A stretch of DNA of 64,000 nucleotides from Norana najaformis (Eukaryota; Annelida; Clitellata; Crassiclitellata; Hormogastridae). Both the position numbers and the translations under genes were made by a program. The DNA is taken from NCBI GenBank assembly GCA_964023275.1, contig OZ029929.1:8755937-8819936 (forward strand), read 5' to 3'. The notes under the pieces were generated by a model. That model saw only the letters and a program-made list of their open reading frames with translations. It made no database searches and was not told the origin of the DNA. Of the stretch, positions 55,379-64,000 are shown in pieces. The stretch's first letter is position 1, and every line of letters begins with the position of its first letter.

Positions 55379-56940
55379 TTAGCACGTGCTCTGCGTTCAC
55401 CAACTATACTACAAAATGTCAACGGTGACAACTGGGAAATGTCTGAATTATCTGGTGATGAAGATGGACAGAATGTAGAAATATATGAACAAACGTCTGA
55501 CTCCAGTAGTTCATCCGATGGTAGCAATGATAGCGATGATGAGCCACTGTGCAATCTTCTCAGCAGGAGCAAATCACAGTGGAAGTGTACTGAAGCCTTC
55601 AATCCAGACTTAACCGAATTCCAGAACTGTGCTGACAACAGTGAAGCTCGTGCTAAATGGATTACCTGAGGCCGTAACTGTTTTTATCCTTATGTCAACT
55701 TGTACAGATGTGACTTCTGTAGCAGTGCATGGGAAAAGCTTCAACACAACAGCTGCAGAAATTGAAAAGTTCCTTTGGGTCTTGTCTGTTTATGTCTTGT
55801 GTTGGCTACCATTGCATCAAGTTATCCTGGCAGAGGGGATTGCAATACCACTGCAATACCACAACAATGACACATGATTGCTTTTTCAAAATCAGAAGTT
55901 CTCTAAAGGCCATCATTGACACTGGTGTTACTGATGAAGAAAAGTGATCATCTTTGGAAAGCGAGGCCTGTGATCAGTCACGTTCAAACAGGCTGCTTTC
56001 AACAAGCACGGACTCATTATATTTCCATAGATGAACAAATGAACCCATTTACTGGTGCATGTCAACTACACCAGTATGTTCCAAATAAGCCAAATCCAAT
56101 TGGCCTGAAGAACTTTGTTGCAGGTAGTTGTTGACTTTGTAGTTTACCAAGGAGCAAAAACGTTCAATGGTGCTCCTTCAGAGTTAAAGTTAGGCATTGG
56201 TGGAAATAATATAGCTCATTTGACTGACACTGCTTAGTGGGACATGTGTTTACTGTGACCGGTAATTCATTAGCCCAAACCTCATTGACTTCATGCTTTC
56301 AAAAGGCATCTGCGTGAACTGTCATGAAGAATCAAATACCTGAAGCCTTAACCAAATTATCATCAAAGACCTTCAGAAGCAAGGGAGGGGAGCATGTGAC
56401 ATCTTGTTAAGGTAAGATACCAAGATGGCTATGGTGAAATGGTTTGACAACAAACCAATAGTGATGTTCTCAGCCATCCATGGCAAGATACCGGATGATT
56501 GTCACCGATGGTCAAAGAAGGACAACGCATACACACTGGTCAAACATCCAGCAATCATCTGTGAGTATATTGACAAGATGGGTGGTGTTGATTTATGCAA
56601 CCGAATGATTGCCTTGTACCACGTGAAAAAACGGACAAAGAAATGGACAATTTTGCATTTCATAGACCTCACAGTTGTGAACTCTTGGATGTTGTACCGA
56701 AAAGATCAGATGGTTAGGTTCGTGGCATGAAAAGACATCCTGCAATTTCTGGACTTCAAACTCAATGTGGCCCTGACATATTTAGCCACAACAGAATGTA
56801 ACAGGATCCTTAATCTTGCCAGTGAGGACCAGTCTACTGCACGTAAACGTCGCTGCCTCACCATTGGAATACCTGCACCTCCACAACACACTTCTGCGGC
56901 ACAACATCAGCCAAAGATGACTAACATGAAAAACAGATAA
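55379..56940 (+). pseudogene. Decayed piggyBac-family transposase
   Basis: piggyBac transposases are DDE/D enzymes that insert at TTAA. Pieces in changing frames: an acidic N-terminus (SELSGDEDG, SSSSDGSNDSDDEP), AVHGKSFNTTAAEIEKFL, then the best-preserved block 56425-56730: KWFDNKPIVMFSAIHGKIPD, DKMGGVDLCNRMIALYHVK and KKWTILHFIDLTVVNSWMLY, typical of the piggyBac C-terminal core. At least several stops and frameshifts lie between 55668 and 56420, where the catalytic Asp residues should be, so it is inactive. A plain decayed transposon copy is likelier than a domesticated gene. Confidence 0.85.
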
Positions 56941-56944
56941 AAGA

Positions 56945-58135
56945 CCTGATTGCACTGGCGAGAGCAAAGTGTGGTGTACCACTTGTAATGTTTTTTGTGC
57001 ATGACAGCTGAGCGTAATTGCTTCTTGAAGTTCCATAAAAAATGTTTTTACATAGACAGGACACTAGTATTGCCTAATGTGTTTAAAAATCTCTTAAGTG
57101 CAATGAAGTTGGATTCTTAAATGTTTTAGATTCTCTGTTTGTGTGCTTTGTTTACATTGGTTAATTGCATTTTGCAAGTTTGTTAAATTTTGTACTATGA
57201 ACTTTGATTTTATAACTTATATATGTGAAAATTCAGTATTATGTTCTAGAAGAACATTACTATTAATCATTACACTTGAGCTAATGTTAAGCCTACTCGT
57301 TTGTCCATTATAATGGACAGATGGTACAGAGAACTGTTGTCCATTGTTTTAGATATCAAATTTTTGGCAGACTAGAATATGCTTGCAAAAAACAACATAG
57401 TCAGTAGTTTGTACTCATGTAAACAAGTTGGAAAAATGCATAAAAACTTTTTAAAATGGCAAATACTGAGGTCAGGTCTCAGGAGGGTATGGAAAAAATC
57501 ATCCAGCCAAAAAATTCAAATGCAAATTAACAGAATTCCGGGACTGGCACCAAACTACTCTAACTACAGAATTGGAAATGTCTAGTAATCAACCACAACA
57601 CAGAAACCTTTCAAGAAACCTTTCCCACCAGATTGTTATTCTAATTGATACATAAATTATGAGCACTTCAAAGTTCTAGATGCATAAAAAAACTTGCAGA
57701 ATGTCTATTTAACATTAAGCACTAAACAAATGCTAAGCAAAGAGCTGCCAAAATATGTCCGTTTACTGTTAAGCACAAAAATGCCAAACGAATGCCTAAG
57801 CAAAACTGCAACTAATGAACAATCCTCAACATTGCCAAATCCAGGTAAGAATAAGATTTCACATAACAAGAAATGCAAGAAAAATTTAATTAGAATACTC
57901 TGTAAAACAAACAATAAGGTACAAATGATTAACAAAATTGCAACTACATGTACTCCACACAACCAAATCCTGGTAAAAACAAGATTTTGCAGCAAAAGGA
58001 ATGCAAGATAACACGCCAGAACAACTCAAAACTATACTAAGGCACAAAAAATCACATTATCTGCTACAAATGATTTGAGAAAAAAATAACTCAAAAAGCA
58101 CTAAACTTACAAAGCAATGACATGAACTTGGTGAA
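56945..58135. other. No gene recognised
   Basis: AT-rich. Open frames at 57379-57585 and 57694-58011 are Lys/Asn/Thr-rich with no motif. A loosely repeated 'gcactaaacaaatgc' / 'gcacaaaaatgcc' pattern is present at about 57718-57800. Confidence 0.4.
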
Positions 58136-58139
58136 CATC

Positions 58140-58675
58140 AAGCAGAATTCTTACTTAGACTTAGACTTAGGTCCTCCTGTTCCGATCGCAGCATTGGTCG
58201 ACAAGCCTTCGCCATTCCACGCGTTCACCAGCCATCACCATCGCCTCATCCCAGTCCAATCCCATCCGCTCCAGATCTCCCCCGAAAGTTCGTCTCCAAG
58301 TGTTTCTCGGCCGTACCCTTTTGCGTCTTCCACCCTCCGGTATCCAATCCATCGCCGTCCTCGCAATTCTCTCCCTCGATAGTCTAAGAATGTGTCCTGC
58401 CAGTCTTCCTCTTCTTCCCGCGATGATATACTCAAGATCCTGCGATCCCGCCATCCTCAGCACCTCCTCATTTCTGACGTGGTCCCTCCATGAGATGCCC
58501 AGTATGGATCGTAGGCATCTCCTATGGAAGACATTCAGTTGTTTTGTTGTCTTCACCGTTGTCTTCCAAGTCTCACTCGCATACAGCACCACAGGCAACA
58601 CCAATGTTGAGTACAACTGTATCTTTGCTTCTTTCTTTAAAATTTCCAGAATTCTAACATCCTTCAAATACTAAT
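58140..58675 (-). mobile_element. 5'-truncated LINE fragment with (CTAAGT)n tail
   Basis: A minus-strand open frame of 166 codons is the C-terminal part of a non-LTR reverse transcriptase: IQLYSTLVLPVVLYASETWK, LNVFHRRCLRSILGISWRDH and VRNEEVLRMAG, then a His/Arg-rich tail with LAGHILRLSRERIARTAMDW. It ends in a short (CTAAGT)n run at about 58153-58170. The family differs from LINE-A and from the copy at 14.8 kb. Most of the RT is missing, although the remaining frame is intact. Confidence 0.85.
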
Positions 58676-58975
58676 TTCTTTGGTGCAAGATTTAAACTTC
58701 AAAGCTAATTATTTAGAAAGATTCATTAATTCAGAGCTTTATGACTGGAAGTTTACTACTTTTTGTTAGAATTGATTGCCAGCATCAAAGGTGATTTAGA
58801 AAATCTTTTATAAAAGTTCACTAATTCAAAGCTCAAGCATTCGGACAGTCTGGCAAAAATTCACGCCAGAAGAATTATGACTAGATAACCAAGGGTTACA
58901 TACCCACGAATGGAAGTCTACTACTGTTACAGTTCTACTTTTAGGGCACTGAACAGAGCTTTGACTAAGTAAACA

Positions 58976-59210
58976 TTACAACACTCGATACTGTATTATG
59001 ACAAAGGATTTGCAATTAGTTCTGTCCTGTCCCCAAGCCTCTTTTGCCTCCAGCAAGCTGTCAAGGACGCTCGGGTCATGGCCAACAGAGTACAGAAAGT
59101 AGTAGCGAGCTTGCCCTTTATTGAAGAACAGCTTCATCACGTAAAGCGGGTCGCCTCGGCCAGGGATAAACGCAACAGTAACGTAAACTGGTACGTCATC
59201 GGTCAGCATG
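58976..59210 (-). CDS. MAP1-family light-chain domain exon (partial)
   Basis: Minus-strand open exon after a 'cacttgacgcag' acceptor. It reads DDVPVYVTVAFIPGRGD, LFFNKGQARYYFLYSVG and VLDSLLEAKEAWG. These align with the actin/microtubule-binding light-chain domain at the C-terminus of MAP1A/MAP1B/futsch (family pattern PVYVDLAYIP, FFKRVRA-YYV, V-DALLE-K--W). The usual last 35-45 residues are replaced by a short unrelated tail and stop. The in-frame TGA just upstream (59216-59218) would be intronic in this model. I found no other MAP1 exons in the window. It may be a gene end whose remainder lies past 64 kb, or a degenerate duplicate. Confidence 0.55.
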
Positions 59211-59349
59211 CTGCGTCAAGTGAATGTCTTTGGCTCAGCAATCTTGCTCTGTGGAATGGTCCTCGGCAACTCAGAAGGTATGCGAACTGGCATCCTAACA
59301 TAAAGAGACACCTTGACGTATGCTTTAACCAGCGTAGCTGACTTGGCCA

Positions 59350-60175
59350 GCTGCAAAAGTGAAGCCACGTTTTAAATTTCCAACTGATTTAATCCAATCT
59401 AATAAAATTTAACGTAACCAAATCTATGTACTCCAGTCTAATAGAATTTACCCTAGCCTAGTCTAATCACACTGTACAGAGTCAATTCTAATTTAATCAC
59501 TTATATAGATCATTTTCTATTAATTCAAGAACAAGATTAAGTAAAACATCAGCACAATCCATCATAATCCAATGGCATGTTTTGACTCTTCAGGAAAGTT
59601 ACTTACCTTTAAGATGCACAAAGTAAAGCAAATGTAAGCTAAGCCCAGTAAGGTAAGACAGAAAAAGGCAACGTTATTTGAACAATTCAACCCAATCCAA
59701 CCAATTGAACTGCATGGTCCAAATTTCCAATTTCAGATGTTGCTCTTGGATGCATGTTTTATTGCATTAGCACATTTGTGAGGTTCTTTTAGATGCCACA
59801 TAACTAGCCACATACATAAATACATACAAACAAATATACATACATACATATACACATACATACACATACAAACATGCATATACACATACATATGTACATA
59901 CAAACATGCATATACACATACATACATGCATACATACAAACATATATACATATACACATGCAAACACACATACATACATACACACATGCATCAGGTTATA
60001 CACCATTCAGTCTGGAGGATATGACCCATGAAAAGTTGAAAAAGCTTGGTACACTTCTACTATTTTGATGACCCAGGGAAATTTGGAAATGGATCAATGC
60101 CAAAAGCTACGCAACAGTTAAAACACTTATACAACAAGTAAAAATCCAAGGAGGTTGTGACCCTGACCATATCGC
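59350..60175. other. No gene; (CATA)n microsatellite
   Basis: About 59810-59990 is a CATA/TACA-rich microsatellite whose reading frames give Cys/Met/Tyr/Val strings. The rest is AT-rich, with scattered 'taatctaat' words near 59392-59480 that resemble a family F tail. Confidence 0.7.
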
Positions 60176-60179
60176 CCTA

Positions 60180-60250
60180 TGCCAGTAAGGCAAGGTAAGC
60201 AAAAGGTAAGGCAAGGTAAAGGTAAATTAGGGCAAGGTAAGGTAAATGCT
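60180..60250. repeat. (GGTAAGGCAA)n short repeat
   Basis: 'aggcaaggtaag' and 'gtaaggcaaggtaaaggtaa' words repeat over about 65 bp. Confidence 0.75.
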
Positions 60251-60464
60251 CATTTCTTGCCTTTTTCAACAACAGTACTTGAGGGCGTTGCAAGTATATA
60301 AATTGTCAACACAATTTGACCTCTCTGACATATACATATGTGGGATTCAAATCCCAGATGTAGAGGTCAAAGGCCAACTCATAAATGCTTGACAGAGAAC
60401 TGTCGACTACACACCAGAATTCAAACCCTGGACATAGGCAATCTCATAATACAGCTTGACAATC

Positions 60465-60670
60465 TAATCTAGTCTAAAGACTTCTACAGCGCCGTTATCA
60501 TAATGCCCAAGGCATCAGTCGATAGTCGCTTCAAGTGAAAATCACAATCAACAAATCATGAACCAATGGAGATGCTGGGTCGAATTCTATCAATAGGTAA
60601 GAGAAACCAGAAGCCAGGCTACAGAGGGTAAGCAAGTTGGAAGAGACGTGTCTTAAGTTAAGACCTGAAT
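60465..60670 (-). repeat. Dispersed repeat (family F), best copy
   Basis: 'aatctaatctagtctaaaga', 'cttctacagcgccgttatca', 'cccaaggcatcagtcgatag' and 'gagaaaccagaagccaggct' occur in order. Read on the minus strand it ends GGCGCTGTAGAAG followed by the (ATTAG)n-type tail. This is the same end design as LINE-A but with a different tail. Confidence 0.8.
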
Positions 60671-61520
60671 GATGAATGACAATGAATCAATGGTTACCAG
60701 CCAGTCAAAAACAGTATGAAAATTCACCAAAAATATCAAAGTAAATTCCTAGACTGCAGTATAAGGAAATGACACGTATTTATCTGAACACGCCAGATAA
60801 GTGCAACGCAGCCAATCAAACACGGTACGAAAATAAACTCCACCAATATCAAACTAAAACTGTAAATTGCAGCATAATGAAAATGCCAATTACATCGTTA
60901 CAAGCCAATAAAATCAAACTGTACAAAGAAATCAAATTCCAGTCAGCAACACGTAAAGACGATAAAAATAAAATAAATTCAAGTAAACTCGTTTTGAGAT
61001 GAACTCCAGCATAAACAAACGTAACAAGTGTACACAGGCAAATTTATAAGAAAACATAAGATCGTAATACGGCATAGAAAGACCTGTATAGAATTGCTGA
61101 AATCGGCAACTCCGACGTGAAATGCGAGAGTTTGCTTTGACAAAGGAATGATCGAATCGAAATCTCGATCGAAGGAAGCCAGTGCTGCCACCTACTCTCG
61201 GTCGGTGCTCGGCAAACAAATTCCATGATCGTTGTGACACATTTTTGAGGTCACTTGATCTGGGTCAGTTCAGTGGGTTTGGATTCATCGTAGGTCGATC
61301 TCGTGACACTTGCAGACTTGAGTGACTCTCTCGGTTGGATCTGCAAAGTTCAATCAACGTTGACTGACAGTGACTTCTGAAAAGTTGGTGACGTCGAGTT
61401 GTAGGGATTGCTGGAAACTAGTAGTGGATCTGGAAACGAAGAAAACAAATTTTAAATATCATACCAATTAGACTTAATGTTTTCATAAAACTTATTTATC
61501 ATATGCAACAAACACAATGA

Positions 61521-61557
<37 letters not shown>

Positions 61558-61980
61558 GTCTTCCAGCGTTATTTTTTGTTCGTGAGGGATTACACATACT
61601 TTTGGTAAAAAATATTAGCAAAATACTAGCCTGATTCGCCAGCTGCCCATTAACAGCCTCTTGTTCCTAAGGAATTACGCTTATCTAGGTTGATCACCAC
61701 AACCACCACTACCAATCAATCAATCAGTCAATAATACTGCTACCACTAATAATAAAAGCAACAATCCAGCGCTTCAACGCTGTAACTTTCTGCGGTACCT
61801 TATCAAAGCTTACGAGTTGTAGTCTTTACAGATACAATCTTTTCTCCCCAGATAAATTCTGTGTGCATAGCATTTAGGTTTATCAAACAAGCTGCGACAA
61901 TAACCTGAGTCTGCATGGGGTTGATTGACCTGGAACTTCTCTTGTGGAGGATTCCTCAGAGCGGACAGTGGAAATAAATG
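60671..61980. other. No gene recognised
   Basis: AT-rich. A (GAT)n run is present at 61516-61535, and 'caatcaatcagtcaataat' simple sequence at about 61715. Open frames have no recognisable motif. Confidence 0.4.
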
Positions 61981-61984
61981 TAAA

Positions 61985-62290
61985 ATGTAATTGTATAGGT
62001 TTTATATAGCGACCATATGGCCTCGATCCTGCTCATTTTGCAATGAATTTATCAGGTGAGATCTTCACGACCGCTGCCCGTTTGAATGGGCGCCATGCCA
62101 TTTAAGGTCCCCATGCATGGACTGTACTAGCCCGAGATTTAAATCTCTGAAATAAGCCACGACCGGGATGTGAACCTGGGATCCTCACTCACAGAGGCTC
62201 CTTGGAGTATGCATTTACCGATGTAACTAGAAGGGGCTGAAGGTCCAGCAGCTCTGTCGGAGGTGCATACTTCCCTGCCAGGAACAGGTG
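61985..62290 (-). mobile_element. SINE-2, near full length, tRNA-derived
   Basis: On the minus strand it starts 'cagccccttctagttacatc' with an A-box-like region and has a B-box-like GGTTCACATCCCGG about 70 bp in. The body follows ('ggcgcccattcaaacggg', 'gtcgtgaagatctcacctga', 'gcaaaatgagcagg'), and it ends 'ggtcgctatataaaacc' with an AT-rich tail. It is about 300 bp. Shorter copies lie at 32745 and 49556. Confidence 0.8.
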
Positions 62291-62294
62291 ATGG

Positions 62295-63855
62295 AATGAA
62301 ACCAGCCTAGAATCATCATCATAAACTTCATCTATGTATGTGGTACTGAAACTTTAGAAGATTACATTACATTTACAATCCGACATTTACGCTGAACTGC
62401 TTACTACGATTACCCTGAGACGCAGGACACTTACCACATTCCGGAAATGATAACACTTTAGGCTTACTTACGGTAATACACCACTTGTAATTTAATAATG
62501 ACCAGGCAATAACATTGTTTACATTTATTTAGGCAAATTTATCATCACACAACATATTCAGCATCAGGATTTGCTGAGTTCTGGCAGAGCAAAAATGCTG
62601 TCAAAGCTTTGATATTCTTTTCTGTTATTAACACAATAACATTTCCAAAAATGAAAACCAAGCAATCAGTGTAAATGGCAGTTGCTCAATTCTTACAGGT
62701 CTGCATAAAAAATTACTAAGATGTTCATTTGTTTCTAGGTCGAAGTATCTAAAACCCCTCGGCACAAAGTTGAAAGCCAACCTCCCACATCGCTTCCTAG
62801 CAAGCACTGTAATGTATCATAACATATCATAAGAGCAACATTTATACAGCACCTGATGTAATGACAGCTCAAACAGCAGAGACAGGACTCTTGCGGATCC
62901 ACCAGTCGGAGACGACACGGTTAAAGCATTGAAATGGCAGAGGCTTGAACATGGGAACAAAGACCTTGACAAGATGCTCATCCTCTGCAAAATTCCTACC
63001 AAATACAAACCACAAACTCAGCTTAAACACAGCATAATGTAAATTACAAAACAAGTACAATTTATGAAAACGTTTTAGAGACACTGCAAACCCATTACAA
63101 CACAGAACTCGGAAGCCAGAGCTGCGTTAAAAGAAACATCACGTTATGTCAGGATTACATTCACTGACTGATCGAGAGAATAACTGATTGAAGCCATCCA
63201 ATCAATATATATATATATACATATACACACACATAAATGCATATCTGTATTTCATGTTTATACAATCTTTTTTAATGACAAGGCTTCGATTAATCGATGG
63301 CACAGAGCAACTGAGTTTTAAGGATTCAGTCCCAGGACAAAAAAGAAAACTGCAAGAAACACAATGGAACTCACTTCTTCAAGACGAAATACTCATGGTG
63401 CAAAATGATTTCTCTGTCCACATCCTCCACGAGAATCCAAAATGCCTACAGCAGAACACAACTTAACATCATGTTAACCCCAACTTACACCTGAATTTAA
63501 ATCAAGGCAACACCTGAATTTAACCCATGCCTGCGCCTGAATCTAACTCAAAGCAAGGTAAATGGACACTTAATTCGATGATTCTATCTTTCAACTGTAA
63601 TCATAAATGTTCAGTCTGAAAAACCTTTGGCAACCACACAAACACGAAATTAGCAAACCGAAAATCATAAAAGATCTTCACAACAAATTGTTCTTTTAAG
63701 CTAAGACACTGTAACTGAAAGTCTAGATGGACCAAATCACTTGCATACATTTAAATTAACCCCAAAGCAAAAATCCCCAAAACTGACTGGTCCATTTCCA
63801 AATTTTCCACACACCTCTGAAAACCTCAAAACCAACAGGCATATTTCCACAAACC
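62295..63855. other. No gene recognised
   Basis: AT-rich. A minus-strand frame at about 62862-62995 reads FAEDEHLVKVFVPMFKPLPF after an acceptor-like ttggtag and looks protein-like. I recognise no family and see no partner exon. A (TA)n run lies at 63207-63221. Confidence 0.35.
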
Positions 63856-63859
63856 TCCA

Positions 63860-63985
63860 ACTGCCCAAGAATAGTATCATCCCAATTGAAGCTCATTCTG
63901 TTATGTCATTTCGTTCTCGACTTAAGACTTACCTTTTTCAGTTGGCTTATCCGCCGTAGGCTGCCTCTCTGACTTAGTGCACTGA
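63860..63985 (+). mobile_element. LINE C-terminal fragment
   Basis: The plus-strand frame ends AHSVMSFRSRLKTYLFQLAY and stop. The pattern S-F-x-S-x-LKT-x-LF is the common C-terminus of CR1/L2/Rex1-type LINE ORFs (compare SRLKTLLFQKSY in LINE-A). Only the extreme end is recognisable, and the fragment may run on past the window. Confidence 0.55.
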
Positions 63986-64000
63986 TCTTCTGGATATCGA

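Noticed and set aside
54830..57325. ccatttaaatgg / ccattataatgg palindromes as piggyBac ends
   Set aside because: Only partly matching, and the TTAA duplication is not intact on the right side. I could not define true ends.
59733..60006. Cys/Met/Tyr-rich frames resembling small secreted peptides
   Set aside because: Translation of a CATA microsatellite. No signal peptide and no cleavage pattern.
62862..62995. Possible exon reading FAEDEHLVKVFVPMFKPLPF
   Set aside because: The composition looks protein-like and an acceptor is plausible, but no family is recognised and no partner exon was found.

Overview
This is a gene-poor, repeat-rich stretch of an animal nuclear genome. Evidence for an animal is intron-split genes with GT-AG junctions, a DEG/ENaC channel, a 7TM receptor, a TRIM-NHL protein, an NDC80 kinetochore gene, a SAND domain, a MAP1-type light-chain domain and a ribosomal protein S26 relic. 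Repeats are animal-type non-LTR elements, tRNA-derived SINEs, a Gypsy element and DNA transposons. The combination suits a marine invertebrate bilaterian, possibly lophotrochozoan, but the sequence alone does not fix the phylum.

Layout. 0-8.8 kb: minisatellites (28-bp x13, 40-bp x5), a 630-bp GA-rich polypurine tract, repeat fragments and one doubtful exon. 8.9-12.7 kb (minus): a two-exon DEG/ENaC channel gene. 13-21 kb: SINEs, 3' fragments of one LINE family (called LINE-A here), a nested LINE insertion and several microsatellites. 22.4-23.4 kb (plus): a single-exon 7TM receptor. 23.7-27.1 kb: a LINE-A 3' end split by a 5'-truncated Gypsy element that has lost its reverse transcriptase core. 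27.7-30.6 kb (plus): a two-exon TRIM-NHL gene. 33.1-34.0 kb: a 186-bp satellite. 34.9-44.5 kb (minus): exons of an NDC80-like protein whose reading phase runs into a terminal SAND-domain exon. 45.2-47.5 kb: an apparently complete DNA transposon (about 2.35 kb, CACTGG ends, TAA target duplication) with an intact single ORF. 48.5-49.4 kb (minus): an intron-bearing RPS26 pseudogene. 51.7-54.8 kb (minus): the longest LINE-A copy, bounded by a GCATTA duplication. 55.4-56.9 kb: a decayed piggyBac transposase. 58-64 kb: LINE and SINE fragments and one MAP1-like terminal exon.

The host genes look functionally unrelated to each other. What unifies the window is layered transposition. Several LINE and SINE families share a 3' end of the form GGCGCT-(R)TA(T)AAAT followed by different short tandem tails, which suggests shared 3'-end recognition by related reverse transcriptases. 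The two most unusual items are the intact but unclassified transposon at 45.2-47.5 kb and the NDC80-SAND exon chain at 34.9-44.5 kb.
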